The notes: generated from the letters alone by a model not told the origin. A stretch of DNA of 64,000 bases from Streptococcus sp. 2342 (GCF_013276795.1 NZ_VMLR01000003.1:682001-746000), one strand, 5' to 3'. Positions 37,857 to 46,889 are shown, counted from the first letter of the stretch. Translations and numbers: made by a program.

Positions 37857-37865
37857 AGTATAGCA
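37857..37865 (-). promoter_or_regulatory. thiD extended -10 promoter
   Basis: Minus-strand TGCTATACT with the -10 at 37862-37857; no clear -35. Confidence 0.55.
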
Positions 37866-37956
37866 TATTTTTATAGTTTATATAGTAAGATTTGACTGAA
37901 AATCCTGTATTATATGGTTAAAATTCAATTTTTCAAAGAAAAGATTGATTTTATAA

Positions 37957-38008
37957 TTGACAAATGTAGATTTTAGGAGTATACTAATAACTGTAATCGA
38001 CAAATGTA
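37957..38008 (+). promoter_or_regulatory. copY promoter with two cop boxes
   Basis: TTGACA (37957-37962), 17-bp spacer, TATACT (37980-37985). GACAAATGTA occurs at 37959-37968, over the -35, and again at 37999-38008, after the transcription start; both match the CopY operator KACANNTGTA. The 16-base context ATCGACAAATGTAGAT is nearly repeated. Confidence 0.9.
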
Positions 38009-38026
38009 GATTTTGGAGGTGTGATT

Positions 38027-38422
38027 ATGCAGATTTCAGATGCAGAATGGCAGGTTATGAAGATTATTTGGATGCAAGGAGAGCAGACTAGTACGGATTT
38101 GATCAAGGTTCTGGCGGAGCGGTTCGACTGGTCCAAGTCAACCATTCAAACTCTTTTGGCTCGTTTGGTTGAGAAAGAGTGTCTGACAAGGAAAAAAGAA
38201 GGCAAGTTCTTTGTCTATTCAGCCCTTTTAACTTTGGACCAAAGTCGGGATTTACTTGTCCAAGATATCAAGGACAAGGTTTGTTCTCGTAGGATTAAGA
38301 ACTTGTTGGCTGATTTGATTGCTGAATGTGATTTTACTCAGGCTGACTTGGAAGACTTGGAAGCTGTGATTTCTGAGAAGAAATCAAGCGCTGTAACAAA
38401 AGTAAAATGTAATTGTATGTAA
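38027..38422 (+). CDS. copY: Copper-responsive repressor CopY
   Basis: 131 residues. BlaI/MecI-type winged helix (QISDAEWQVMKIIWMQGEQTSTDLIK, SKSTIQTLLARLVEKECLTR), then a dimerisation tail ending KCNCM. Only one CxC pair is present at the C-terminus, rather than CxCx4CxC as in Enterococcus CopY. Start at 38027 (GGAGG seven bases before); the GTG at 38021 is too close to it. Represses the cop operon until Cu(I) enters. Confidence 0.93.
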   Translation: MQISDAEWQVMKIIWMQGEQTSTDLIKVLAERFDWSKSTIQTLLARLVEKECLTRKKEGKFFVYSALLTLDQSRDLLVQDIKDKVCSRRIKNLLADLIAECDFTQADLEDLEAVISEKKSSAVTKVKCNCM

Positions 38423-38432
38423 AGGAGACGTC

Positions 38433-38804
38433 ATGTTAAATAGTATTGTAACCATTATTTGTATTGCCCTTATCGCGTTTATCTTGTTTTGGTTTTTCAA
38501 AAAGCCTGAAAAATCTGGACAAAAGGCCCAGCAAAAAAAGGGCTACCAAGAGATTCGAGTGGAAGTCATGGGAGGCTATACGCCTGAGTTGCTTATCCTC
38601 AAGAAATCAGTGCCAGCCCGCATTGTCTTTGACCGCAAGGATCCTTCACCCTGTCTGGACCAAATTGTTTTTCCAGATTTTGGTGTACATGCGGACCTGC
38701 CTATGGGGGAAGAGTATGTAGTGGAAATCACGCCTGAGCAGGCTGGAGAATTTGGATTTGCTTGTGGTATGAACATGATGCACGGTAAGATGATTGTAGA
38801 ATAG
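38433..38804 (+). CDS. cupA: Membrane-anchored copper chaperone CupA
   Basis: 123 residues: one N-terminal membrane helix (IVTIICIALIAFILFWFF), a basic linker, then a cupredoxin-like domain with SPCLDQIVFPDFG and FACGMNMMHG, whose Cys and Met residues bind Cu(I). Found between copY and copA in pneumococcus and relatives. Hands copper to the N-terminal domain of CopA, which is clearly homologous. Confidence 0.93.
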   Translation: MLNSIVTIICIALIAFILFWFFKKPEKSGQKAQQKKGYQEIRVEVMGGYTPELLILKKSVPARIVFDRKDPSPCLDQIVFPDFGVHADLPMGEEYVVEITPEQAGEFGFACGMNMMHGKMIVE

Positions 38805-38813
38805 GAGAATGAT

Positions 38814-41057
38814 ATGACTGAAATTGTGAAAGCAAGTCTTGAAAATGGTGTTCAAAAAATCCGTATCACGGCAGACAAAGGCTACCATCCAGCCCACATT
38901 CAACTGCAAAAAGGAGTTCCTGCTGTTATCACCTTTCACCGTGTGACACCTTCAAACTGTTATAAGGAAATTCTTTTTGAAGAAGAAGGCATCTTGGAAC
39001 CAATCGGCGTGGATGAAGAGAAGACAATTCGTTTTACCCCTCAAGAATTAGGTCAACATGAATTTTCTTGTGGCATGAAGATGCAAAAGGGGAGTTATAC
39101 CGTAGTTGAGAAGATTCGAAAATCTCTATCACTTTTACAGCGTTTTTGGATTACTAGTATCTTTACTGTGCCTCTTGTGATTCTCATGATTGGGATGTCG
39201 ACAGGAGGAATTAGTCACCAAGTCCTGCGTTGGGGAACCTTTTTAGCCACAACACCGATCATGCTAGTAGCAGGTGGTCCTTATATCCAAAGTGCTTGGG
39301 CTAGTTTTAAAAAGCACAATGCCAACATGGATACCTTGGTTGCTCTGGGAACCCTAGTGGCCTATTTCTATAGCTTAGTTGCCCTCTTCGCTGGTCTCCC
39401 CGTTTACTTTGAAAGTGCTGCATTTATCTTCTTCTTCGTTCTTATGGGAGCCGTTTTTGAGGAGAAAATGCGGAAAAATACTTCCCAAGCTGTGGAGAAA
39501 TTGCTGGACTTGCAGGCTAAAACAGCAGAAGTCTTGCGTGATGAACGCTATGTTCAAGTTCCTTTGGAACAAGTCAAGGTAGGTGACCTGATTCGAGTGC
39601 GTCCCGGTGAAAAGATTGCGGTTGATGGTGTCGTAGTAGAAGGTATCTCTAGTATTGATGAGTCTATGGTGACAGGTGAGAGCCTACCAGTGGACAAAAC
39701 AGTTGGAGATACTGTCATTGGCTCAACCATCAATAATAGCGGAACGCTTATTTTTAGAGCAGAAAAAGTTGGTTCAGAGACTGTTTTGGCTCAGATTGTG
39801 GATTTTGTGAAGAAAGCTCAAACAAGTCGTGCGCCGATTCAGGACTTGACGGATAAAATTTCAGGGATTTTTGTCCCAGCAGTTGTCATTTTAGGGATTG
39901 TGACCTTTTGGGTTTGGTTCGTCTTGCTCAGGGATAGTGTAGTTGTGCTTGGGGCGAGCTTTGTGTCTTCGCTTCTCTATGGAGTAGCAGTTCTGATTAT
40001 TGCCTGCCCTTGTGCCTTGGGACTTGCAACACCGACAGCCCTTATGGTGGGGACAGGTCGCAGTGCCAAGATGGGAGTTCTCCTCAAAAATGGAACGGTT
40101 CTACAGGAAATCCAGAAAGTCCAAACTATTGTTTTTGATAAGACAGGAACTTTGACGGAAGGGAAACCTGTGGTCACAGATATCATCGGCGACGAAGTAG
40201 AAGTGCTTGGATTGGCAGCTTCCTTGGAAGAAGCTTCTCAACACCCACTGGCTGAAGCCGTTGTGAAACGAGCGAGTGAAGCTGGACTTGAGTTTCAAAC
40301 TGTTGAAAATTTCCAAGCCTTGCACGGAAAAGGTGTCTCAGGGCAAATCAATGGAAAACAAGTTTTGCTTGGAAATGCTAAAATGCTGGATGGCATGAAC
40401 ATTTCTAGCACTTATCAAGAAAAACTAGAAGAACTAGAAAAAGAAGCTAAGACAGTTGTGTTCTTGGCTGTTGACAATGAAATCAAAGGCTTGCTTGCTT
40501 TGCAAGATATTCCCAAGGAAAATGCTAAGCTAGCCATCAGTCAGTTGAAAAAGCGTGGCCTTAAAACAGTCATGCTGACAGGAGATAATGCAGGTGTAGC
40601 GCGTGCTATTGCAGATCAAATCGGAATTGAAGAGGTCATTGCAGGCGTCTTGCCAGAAGAAAAAGCCCATGAAATCCATAAACTACAAGCAGCTGGCAAA
40701 GTAGCCTTTGTTGGGGACGGTATCAATGACGCTCCTGCCCTCAGTGTAGCAGATGTGGGAATTGCCATGGGAGCTGGAACAGATATTGCCATCGAGTCAG
40801 CAGATTTGGTGTTGACAACCAATAACCTCCTAGGCGTGGTGCGTGCCTTTGACATGAGTAAGAAAACCTTTCATCGAATTCTGCTCAATCTTTTCTGGGC
40901 CTTTATCTACAATGTCGCCGGAATTCCGATTGCAGCAGGAGTCTTTTCAGGTGTTGGACTGGCTCTCAATCCAGAACTGGCAGGTTTAGCCATGGCCTTT
41001 AGTTCTGTATCCGTTCTGACCAGTTCTCTTCTCTTAAACTTTACTAAAATAGACTAA
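38814..41057 (+). CDS. copA: Copper-exporting P1B-type ATPase CopA
   Basis: 747 residues. Instead of the usual CxxC heavy-metal domain, the first ~100 residues are a cupredoxin-like domain ([23 protein letters not shown]) resembling CupA. Then membrane helices, TGES actuator loop (~residue 288), the metal-site [14 protein letters not shown] (~396), DKTGTLTEG phosphorylation site (~443), HPLAEA, MLTGDN and [11 protein letters not shown]. Exports Cu(I) using ATP. Last gene of the cop operon. Confidence 0.96.
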   Translation: MTEIVKASLENGVQKIRITADKGYHPAHIQLQKGVPAVITFHRVTPSNCYKEILFEEEGILEPIGVDEEKTIRFTPQELGQHEFSCGMKMQKGSYTVVEKIRKSLSLLQRFWITSIFTVPLVILMIGMSTGGISHQVLRWGTFLATTPIMLVAGGPYIQSAWASFKKHNANMDTLVALGTLVAYFYSLVALFAGLPVYFESAAFIFFFVLMGAVFEEKMRKNTSQAVEKLLDLQAKTAEVLRDERYVQVPLEQVKVGDLIRVRPGEKIAVDGVVVEGISSIDESMVTGESLPVDKTVGDTVIGSTINNSGTLIFRAEKVGSETVLAQIVDFVKKAQTSRAPIQDLTDKISGIFVPAVVILGIVTFWVWFVLLRDSVVVLGASFVSSLLYGVAVLIIACPCALGLATPTALMVGTGRSAKMGVLLKNGTVLQEIQKVQTIVFDKTGTLTEGKPVVTDIIGDEVEVLGLAASLEEASQHPLAEAVVKRASEAGLEFQTVENFQALHGKGVSGQINGKQVLLGNAKMLDGMNISSTYQEKLEELEKEAKTVVFLAVDNEIKGLLALQDIPKENAKLAISQLKKRGLKTVMLTGDNAGVARAIADQIGIEEVIAGVLPEEKAHEIHKLQAAGKVAFVGDGINDAPALSVADVGIAMGAGTDIAIESADLVLTTNNLLGVVRAFDMSKKTFHRILLNLFWAFIYNVAGIPIAAGVFSGVGLALNPELAGLAMAFSSVSVLTSSLLLNFTKID

Positions 41058-41150
41058 AAGTAATGACTAGATTTCTTTGTTATAAAACAGGAATAGCAGC
41101 GTTTTCAAAACTGTATTAGAATAGAGAATAGAGAGTTTTGAGCAGATTTT

Positions 41151-41233
41151 TAGAAAAGTCAGCATAAATATGATACAGTGGAATAGTAAAAATTTGGAGA
41201 ACGTTTCCAATTCTATGTAATCGTATTCTCCAA
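41151..41233 (+). promoter_or_regulatory. spxB promoter and structured leader with cre-like site
   Basis: Probable extended -10 TGATACAGT (41174-41179) with weak -35 TAGAAA (41151-41156). In the leader, TTGGAGAA (41194-41201) and TTCTCCAA (41226-41233) are a perfect inverted repeat; GGAGAACGTTTCCA within it matches cre at 11 of 14 positions. Confidence 0.55.
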
Positions 41234-41263
41234 GTCTAAAAAAATTGAAGGAGAGTTATCACT

Positions 41264-43039
41264 ATGACTCAAGGGAAAATTACTGCATCTGCAGCAATGC
41301 TTAACGTATTGAAAACATGGGGCGTAGACACAATCTACGGTATCCCATCAGGAACACTCAGCTCATTGATGGACGCTTTGGCTGAAGAAAAAGATATCCG
41401 CTTCTTGCAAGTTCGCCACGAAGAAACAGGTGCTCTTGCAGCGGTTATGCAAGCTAAATTCGGTGGCTCAATTGGGGTTGCAGTTGGTTCAGGTGGTCCA
41501 GGTGCGACTCACTTGATTAACGGTGTTTACGATGCAGCTATGGATAACACTCCATTCCTAGCGATCCTTGGATCACGTCCAGTTAACGAACTCAACATGG
41601 ATGCTTTCCAAGAATTGAACCAAAACCCAATGTACAACGGTATCGCTGTATATAACAAACGTGTAGCTTACGCTGAGCAATTGCCAAAAGTAATTGACGA
41701 AGCTTGCCGTGCTGCAGTTTCTAAAAAAGGTCCAGCTGTTGTTGAAATCCCAGTAAACTTCGGTTTCCAAGAAATCGACGAAAGCTCATACTACGGTTCA
41801 GGTTCATATGAACGTTCATTCATCGCTCCTGCTTTGAACGAAGTTGAAATCGACAAAGCTGTTGAAATCTTGAACAATGCTGAACGTCCAGTTATCTATG
41901 CTGGTTACGGTGGTGTTAAAGCAGGTGAAGTGATCACTGAATTGTCACGTAAAATCAAAGCACCAATTATCACAACTGGTAAAAACTTTGAAGCCTTTGA
42001 ATGGAACTATGAAGGTTTGACAGGTTCTGCTTACCGTGTTGGTTGGAAACCAGCCAACGAAGTGGTCTTTGAAGCAGACACAGTTCTTTTCCTTGGTTCA
42101 AACTTCCCATTTGCTGAAGTTTACGAAGCATTCAAGAACACTGAAAAATTCATCCAAGTTGATATTGACCCTTACAAACTTGGTAAACGTCATGCCTTAG
42201 ACGCTTCAATCCTTGGTGATGCAGGTCAAGCAGCCAAAGCTATCCTTGACAAAGTGAATCCAGTTGAATCTACTCCATGGTGGCGTGCAAACGTTAAGAA
42301 CAACCAAAACTGGCGTGATTACATGAACAAACTCGAAGGTAAAACTGAGGGTGAATTGCAATTGTATCAAGTTTACAATGCAATCAACAAACATGCTGAT
42401 CAAGACGCTATCTACTCAATTGACGTAGGTGACACTACTCAAACATCTACTCGTCACCTTCACATGACACCTAAGAACATGTGGCGTACATCTCCACTAT
42501 TTGCGACAATGGGTATTGCCCTTCCTGGTGGTATCGCTGCTAAGAAAGACAATCCAGATCGCCAAGTATGGAACATCATGGGTGACGGTGCATTCAACAT
42601 GTGCTACCCAGACGTTATCACAAACGTTCAATACGACCTTCCAGTTATCAACGTTGTCTTCTCAAATGGTAAATATGCCTTCATCAAGGACAAATACGAA
42701 GACACAAACAAACACTTGTTTGGTTGTGACTTCCCTAATGCTGACTATGCGAAAATTGCTGAAGCTCAGGGAGCTGTTGGATTTACAGTTGACCGTATCG
42801 AAGACATCGATGCAGTGGTTGCAGAAGCTGTTAAATTGAACAAAGAAGGTAAAACTGTTGTGATCGATGCTCGCATCACTCCACACCGTCCACTTCCAGT
42901 AGAAGTACTTGAATTGGATCCAAAACAACACTCAGAAGAAGCTATCAAAGCCTTCAAAGAAAAATACGAAGCAGAAGAACTCGTACCATTCCGTCTCTTC
43001 TTGGAAGAAGAAGGATTGCAATCACGCGCAATTAAATAA
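41264..43039 (+). CDS. spxB: Pyruvate oxidase
   Basis: 591 residues; pyruvate + phosphate + O2 to acetyl phosphate, CO2 and H2O2. TPP/FAD enzyme of the POX family: N-terminal [18 protein letters not shown] with the catalytic Glu (~50), central FAD domain, and the TPP motif [19 protein letters not shown] (~440-460) with downstream Asn. Codon use is highly biased, fitting a major protein. AAGGAGAG precedes the ATG. Its promoter carries a cre-like element; with LctO it forms the two-step aerobic lactate-to-acetyl-phosphate route. Confidence 0.97.
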   Translation: MTQGKITASAAMLNVLKTWGVDTIYGIPSGTLSSLMDALAEEKDIRFLQVRHEETGALAAVMQAKFGGSIGVAVGSGGPGATHLINGVYDAAMDNTPFLAILGSRPVNELNMDAFQELNQNPMYNGIAVYNKRVAYAEQLPKVIDEACRAAVSKKGPAVVEIPVNFGFQEIDESSYYGSGSYERSFIAPALNEVEIDKAVEILNNAERPVIYAGYGGVKAGEVITELSRKIKAPIITTGKNFEAFEWNYEGLTGSAYRVGWKPANEVVFEADTVLFLGSNFPFAEVYEAFKNTEKFIQVDIDPYKLGKRHALDASILGDAGQAAKAILDKVNPVESTPWWRANVKNNQNWRDYMNKLEGKTEGELQLYQVYNAINKHADQDAIYSIDVGDTTQTSTRHLHMTPKNMWRTSPLFATMGIALPGGIAAKKDNPDRQVWNIMGDGAFNMCYPDVITNVQYDLPVINVVFSNGKYAFIKDKYEDTNKHLFGCDFPNADYAKIAEAQGAVGFTVDRIEDIDAVVAEAVKLNKEGKTVVIDARITPHRPLPVEVLELDPKQHSEEAIKAFKEKYEAEELVPFRLFLEEEGLQSRAIK

Positions 43040-43045
43040 ACAACG

Positions 43046-43071
43046 AAAGATCGGAGCAATCCGGTCTTTTT
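43046..43071 (+). terminator. spxB terminator (repeat copy 1)
   Basis: AGATCGGA-GCAA-TCCGGTCT (one G-U) and T-run. The same hairpin recurs at 43501 and 43917. Confidence 0.88.
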
Positions 43072-43085
43072 ATGGAGGATAGTAA

Positions 43086-43433
43086 ATGAATTTAAATCAA
43101 TTAGATATTATCGTTTCAGATGTTCCCCAAGTCTGTGCTGACTTGGAGTATATCTTGGATAAAAAGGCAGATTATGCTGATGATGTTTTTGCTCAGTTTA
43201 CGATTGGCAGTCACTGTCTCATGTTGTCCCGAAATCATTTGATTCCTTTGGAAGATTTTCAGTCAGGCATCATTCTTCACCTTGAGATTGAGAATGTAGA
43301 CAAGGATTACCAACGTTTAAAAGAGATCGGTGTCGAGATTTTAAACGGTATTTGTGAAACGGATTGGGGAACAGAGTCCTTATTAGTTAAAGGTCCAGCT
43401 GGTCTAGTGATTGATTTTTATCGTATGAAATAG
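43086..43433 (+). CDS. VOC (glyoxalase/bleomycin-resistance) superfamily protein
   Basis: 115 residues, one beta-alpha-beta-beta-beta domain: MNLNQLDIIVSDVPQVCADLEYIL opening, GIILHLEIENVDKDYQRLKEIGVEI, ending GPAGLVIDFYRMK. Probably a dimeric metal-dependent enzyme or binding protein; no substrate can be assigned. The spxB terminator ends 15 bp before its ATG and GGAGG follows it, so expression depends on readthrough or a promoter not seen. Confidence 0.8.
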   Translation: MNLNQLDIIVSDVPQVCADLEYILDKKADYADDVFAQFTIGSHCLMLSRNHLIPLEDFQSGIILHLEIENVDKDYQRLKEIGVEILNGICETDWGTESLLVKGPAGLVIDFYRMK

Positions 43434-43500
43434 GACGCTTAGTCATTTGACGTTAACCTTAACCATTCTTAAAACAGAAATTGAGAATAGGAACTATTGA

Positions 43501-43526
43501 AAGATCGGAGCAATCCGGTCTTTTTA
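43501..43526 (+). terminator. VOC-gene terminator (repeat copy 2)
   Basis: Same 18-base hairpin core as at 43046, with T-run. Confidence 0.88.
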
Positions 43527-43550
43527 TATAAAGAAATTGCATATAAATAG

Positions 43551-43579
43551 TTGACAGCGCTTTCCCAAAATCTTATAAT
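43551..43579 (+). promoter_or_regulatory. Strong promoter with cre-like site before small ORFs
   Basis: TTGACA near 43551, 17-bp spacer, TATAAT at 43574-43579. TTGACAGCGCTTTCCC overlaps the -35; its TGACAGCGCTTTC matches cre at 12 of 13 positions. Confidence 0.7.
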
Positions 43580-43624
43580 AAAAATATAACAGTAGAAAAT
43601 GAAACTGATATGGAAAGGAGAAAT

Positions 43625-43645
43625 ATGATTAAACAGCTGTTGTAA
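43625..43645 (+). other. Six-codon ORF with a strong ribosome binding site
   Basis: GGAAAGGAGAAAT precedes ATG, encoding MIKQLL and then TAA. Translation initiation here is plausible; it may be a leader peptide or the start of a frameshifted small ORF (one extra A after position 43633 would give MIKTAVVSGFYYFIGSWD). Confidence 0.4.
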
Positions 43646-43714
43646 GTGGATTTTATTATTTCATTGGAAGTTGGGATTGAAATATCTTCATGAATAGATA
43701 GTAGGAGGAAAGAG

Positions 43715-43870
43715 ATGAAAAAAAAGGATATTTATCTAATCTGTGTGACCATGATTATCTGTTCAATTATTATAGGTTTGATTGTAGGAAATTTTATTTT
43801 GCACGGTCTTGAAGTTATTGCTCAAATAATTTCTAACGGTTTATTTACCATCAATCAATCGCTTCATTGA
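43715..43870 (+). CDS. Small hydrophobic membrane peptide, unknown
   Basis: 51 residues: MKKKDIYLICVTMIICSI and onward, one or two membrane helices (~8-29 and ~31-45) after a basic start, ending NGLFTINQSLH. GTAGGAGGAAAGAG is a strong ribosome binding site. It is the main product of the cre-controlled promoter at 43551 and is closed by the terminator at 43917. I do not recognise the family. A membrane-active peptide or regulatory small protein is possible; nothing in the sequence decides. Confidence 0.6.
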   Translation: MKKKDIYLICVTMIICSIIIGLIVGNFILHGLEVIAQIISNGLFTINQSLH

Positions 43871-43916
43871 CAAAAGCTATTCATTTTTACATTTTATGAA
43901 TCGTACAGATCGGAGC

Positions 43917-43930
43917 AATCCGGTCTTTTT
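43917..43930 (+). terminator. Terminator (repeat copy 3)
   Basis: Third copy of the AGATCGGAGCAATCCGGTCT hairpin, spanning 43917 to about 43930 with the T-run. Confidence 0.85.
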
Positions 43931-43982
43931 CTTATCACAAGACTGTGATAGTTTACATTTTTATAGCAAAACTCTCAAACTC

Positions 43983-44011
43983 TTGCTTATTTTTGTATTA
44001 AATTATAAAAT
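43983..44011 (+). promoter_or_regulatory. Promoter of the SemiSWEET gene
   Basis: TTGCTT at 43983-43988, 17-bp spacer, TAAAAT at 44006-44011. Confidence 0.55.
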
Positions 44012-44044
44012 AGAAAGTATAAAAGAATAAAAGAGGTTTTGAAA

Positions 44045-44305
44045 ATGTCTGAAAAACAAATGAAAGTGTTGGGGTGGGTAGCGACTTTCATGTCTGTTAT
44101 GATGTATGTGTCTTACTTCCCACAAATCATGAATAATCTTGCCGGTCAAAAAGGCAACTTCATTCAACCCCTAGTCGCAGCTATCAACTGTAGTCTCTGG
44201 GTTTACTATGGTCTTTTCAAGAAGGAAAGAGATATTCCACTTGCAGCTGCTAATGCACCAGGTATCGTTTTTGGTTTAGTAACGGCTATCACAGCTTTGA
44301 TTTAA
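44045..44305 (+). CDS. SemiSWEET sugar transporter (PQ-loop)
   Basis: 86 residues with three helices, the half-size form of SWEET transporters that works as a dimer. YFPQIMNNL carries the PQ motif (~residue 28) and PLVAAINCSLWVYYGLFK the second and third helices. The start is put at ATG 44045, eight bases after AAGAGG; TTG at 44039 is too close. Mediates facilitated sugar diffusion; the sugar is unknown. Confidence 0.85.
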   Translation: MSEKQMKVLGWVATFMSVMMYVSYFPQIMNNLAGQKGNFIQPLVAAINCSLWVYYGLFKKERDIPLAAANAPGIVFGLVTAITALI

Positions 44306-44306
44306 A

Positions 44307-44330
44307 AAGAAGACTGCTTTCAGTCTTTTT
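44307..44330 (+). terminator. SemiSWEET terminator
   Basis: AAGACTG-CTTT-CAGTCTT and T-run. Confidence 0.85.
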
Positions 44331-44462
44331 ATTTTATGAAAATAGATGCTTCATTAAAGTAATTTTTGAATGAGAGTTGGGGGAAAAAGTCCAGTTACAG
44401 CTAGCTTTATGAGAGTCTTTTATGTTCGTCTCTATCAAAGAAAAAAGTATATCGTTACTATT

Positions 44463-44533
44463 TTTACAAAATCTTCTCCCTACTTTATAAGATGTTAAAA
44501 AGAGTTCAAATGGAACTCTTTTTTTGCTATAAT
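44463..44533 (+). promoter_or_regulatory. manA control region: hairpin between two promoter-like signals
   Basis: TTTACA (44463) and TATAAG (44486), 17-bp spacer; then AAAAAGAGTTC-AAAT-GGAACTCTTTTT (44499-44525), a strong terminator hairpin; then TGCTATAAT with -10 at 44528-44533. Confidence 0.55.
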
Positions 44534-44563
44534 GAAGGAAGAAAAATCAGACAGGAGATCAAG

Positions 44564-45508
44564 ATGTCAGAACCATTATTTTTACAATCAGTTATGCAAG
44601 AAAAAATCTGGGGTGGAACCAAGCTACGTGATGAGTTTGGCTACGACATTCCAAGTGAAAAAATCGGAGAATACTGGGCCATCTCAGCCCATCCAAATGG
44701 CGTCTCTAAAGTTGCCATTGGTCGCTACGAGGGAATAGATCTAGCTACTTTATATGCAGAGCACCGTGAATTATTTGGCAATCGTCCAGAACCTGTATTT
44801 CCGCTTTTGACCAAAATCCTCGATGCCAACGACTGGCTCAGCGTCCAAGTTCACCCAGACGATGCTTATGGATTAGAGCATGAAGGCGAACTCGGAAAAA
44901 CAGAGTGCTGGTACATCATTGCAGCGGATGAAGGTTCAGAGATTATCTACGGCCATAATGCCAAGTCAAAAGAAGAACTCCGCCAGCAAATCGAGGACAA
45001 GAACTGGGATGCCTTGCTGACAAAAGTACCAGTTAAAGCTGGAGATTTCTTCTATGTGCCAAGTGGCACCATGCACGCTATCGGTGCAGGTATCTTGATT
45101 CTTGAAACCCAGCAGTCTAGCGATACCACCTATCGCGTCTATGACTTTGACCGCAAGGATGACAAAGGCAACTTGCGTGAACTTCATCTTGAAAAATCCA
45201 TTGATGTCTTGAACATTGGTGAGCCAGCAAATAGCCGTCCTGTGACTGTCAAAGCTGATGATTTACGCTCAACTTTACTTGTCTCTAATGATTTCTTCGC
45301 AGTTTACAAGTGGGAAATTACTGGAAAAGTTGACTTCGAAAAGACAGCTGACTACAGCTTATTGAGTGTCCTAGCTGGTCAAGGTCAGCTAACTGTTGAC
45401 GGAAAAAACTATCCAATCCAAAAAGGCAGCCACTTTATCCTACCAAGTGATGTTGAAGCTTGGACTCTGGAAGGGCAAGGTTTGGAATTGATTGTTAGCC
45501 ATCCATAA
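44564..45508 (+). CDS. manA: Mannose-6-phosphate isomerase (class I)
   Basis: 314 residues from the ATG at 44564 (AGGAGATCAAG ahead); the frame from 44492 crosses the promoter. KIWGGTKLRDEFGY, WAISAHPNG, QVHPDDAYG (zinc-binding), GELGKTECWYI, then the cupin-like VPSGTMHAIGAGILILETQQ and YRVYDFDR. Interconverts mannose-6-P and fructose-6-P. Length is that of the short firmicute form. Confidence 0.96.
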   Translation: MSEPLFLQSVMQEKIWGGTKLRDEFGYDIPSEKIGEYWAISAHPNGVSKVAIGRYEGIDLATLYAEHRELFGNRPEPVFPLLTKILDANDWLSVQVHPDDAYGLEHEGELGKTECWYIIAADEGSEIIYGHNAKSKEELRQQIEDKNWDALLTKVPVKAGDFFYVPSGTMHAIGAGILILETQQSSDTTYRVYDFDRKDDKGNLRELHLEKSIDVLNIGEPANSRPVTVKADDLRSTLLVSNDFFAVYKWEITGKVDFEKTADYSLLSVLAGQGQLTVDGKNYPIQKGSHFILPSDVEAWTLEGQGLELIVSHP

Positions 45509-45512
45509 AAAA

Positions 45513-45546
45513 GAAAGGGCCTGAGTTTACTACTCAAGTCCTTTTT
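45513..45546. terminator. Bidirectional terminator between manA and the symporter
   Basis: AAAGGGCCTGAGT / ACTCAAGTCCTTT stem with flanking A and T runs. Confidence 0.8.
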
Positions 45547-45548
45547 GA

Positions 45549-46889
45549 TTACATAAATTGGGCGATGAAGACCACGATGATGATGATTGGAATGACGAAA
45601 CGAAGAAGGAAGAGCCAGACTTGGAACAGTCCTTGTTTCCATACCGTTTCATCAAGATGGAATTCCTCCATAGCAAGGGCCTTCTTAAAGATGTAGCCAG
45701 TAAAGAGTGAAAGACAGAGAGCTCCAAATGGCATGAGGAGATTGGAAACCAAGAAGTCCATAGCGTCAAAGAAGGTCTTCCCAAAGATGTGAACATCCGC
45801 CATAACACCGTAAGAAAGGGCTGAGGGAATCCCAAAGGCAAAGGTCAGAATCCCTAAAATGGCACTCCACATAGCACGCTTGCTGTTGTCTTGATTGGTG
45901 ATATTGCCTACATTGATTTCCAGCATAACGACGGAAGAAGTGACCGTCGCAAAGAGGAAGAGCAAGAGGAAGAGGATGTAGAAAATAGTTCCAAAAGGCA
46001 TCTTGTCAAAGAGTTGAGGCAAGACGATAAAGAGCAAGCTCGGTCCCCCTTCAGACTGGATATTGAAGGCTGACATGGCTGGGAAAATGGCTAGTCCTGC
46101 CATGATGGATACTGAGATGTTCATAGCTACAATGGAAATCCCTGACTGTACCAGATTGGTTTTCTTGTCCAAGTAGGATGCATAGGTCAGCATGGCTGTC
46201 ACCCCTAGTGAGAGGGCAAAGAAAGATTGTCCCAGAGCATAGAGGAGACCAGCGCTAGTTAGTTTTGAAAAGTCTGGTTTGAGGAAGTAGAGAACCCCTT
46301 CCATGGCATTTGGCAAGCTGAGAGAGCGTCCGATGATGACGACAAAGATGATAAAGAGCAGGGGCATCATGACCTTAGAAGCTCTTTCAATCCCTTTTTG
46401 AACCCCACGTGATACAATAAAGATATTCAACAGGATAAAGGCAGCTTGAGCTCCTAGGGCAATGACTGGATTAGAAATAATATCGGTAAAGAGCTGAGCA
46501 TAGTCATTGGTAATGCCTAGGTGGAGAGCTTTACCGATAGCGATACCTAAATAAATGAAGACCCATCCTCCAATAACACTGTAGAAAGATAAGAGGATAA
46601 AGAGGGCAAAGGCACCAATCCAACCGATAAAGTTGTACTTACTATTCTTGCCTAGTTTTCCAAAGGTTTTGATAGCTGAGACACCAGCACTTCGGCCGAG
46701 AGCAAATTCAGCCAGCAATAGGGGGAAACCGATTAAAATAGTGGAAATGAGAAAGATCAGTAAAAAGCCTCCTCCACCGTTAGCAGCAGTCATGTAGGGG
46801 AATTTCCAAACGGCACCAAGTCCGATGGCTGAACCAGCAGATGCTAGGATAAAGCCCAGTTTAGAACCCCATTGCGATTTTTCAGACAT
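45549..46889 (-). CDS. Sodium-dependent transporter, NSS/SNF family
   Basis: 446 residues, 11-12 helices, LeuT fold. SKLGFILASAGSAIGLGAVWKFPYM is the unwound TM1 with the Na+ and amino-acid site. Start at 46889 (TAGGAGTTTAACT ahead); the frame extends to 46952 but through a leader hairpin. Likely amino-acid uptake coupled to Na+; the substrate is unknown, and tyrosine/tryptophan-type bacterial NSS proteins are the nearest idea. Confidence 0.9.
   Translation of the reverse strand: MSEKSQWGSKLGFILASAGSAIGLGAVWKFPYMTAANGGGGFLLIFLISTILIGFPLLLAEFALGRSAGVSAIKTFGKLGKNSKYNFIGWIGAFALFILLSFYSVIGGWVFIYLGIAIGKALHLGITNDYAQLFTDIISNPVIALGAQAAFILLNIFIVSRGVQKGIERASKVMMPLLFIIFVVIIGRSLSLPNAMEGVLYFLKPDFSKLTSAGLLYALGQSFFALSLGVTAMLTYASYLDKKTNLVQSGISIVAMNISVSIMAGLAIFPAMSAFNIQSEGGPSLLFIVLPQLFDKMPFGTIFYILFLLLFLFATVTSSVVMLEINVGNITNQDNSKRAMWSAILGILTFAFGIPSALSYGVMADVHIFGKTFFDAMDFLVSNLLMPFGALCLSLFTGYIFKKALAMEEFHLDETVWKQGLFQVWLFLLRFVIPIIIIVVFIAQFM

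Noticed and set aside
41106..41141. CAAAACT/AGTTTTG inverted repeat as copA terminator
   Set aside because: The loop is long and AT-rich and no T-run follows the stem; no convincing terminator was found between copA and spxB.
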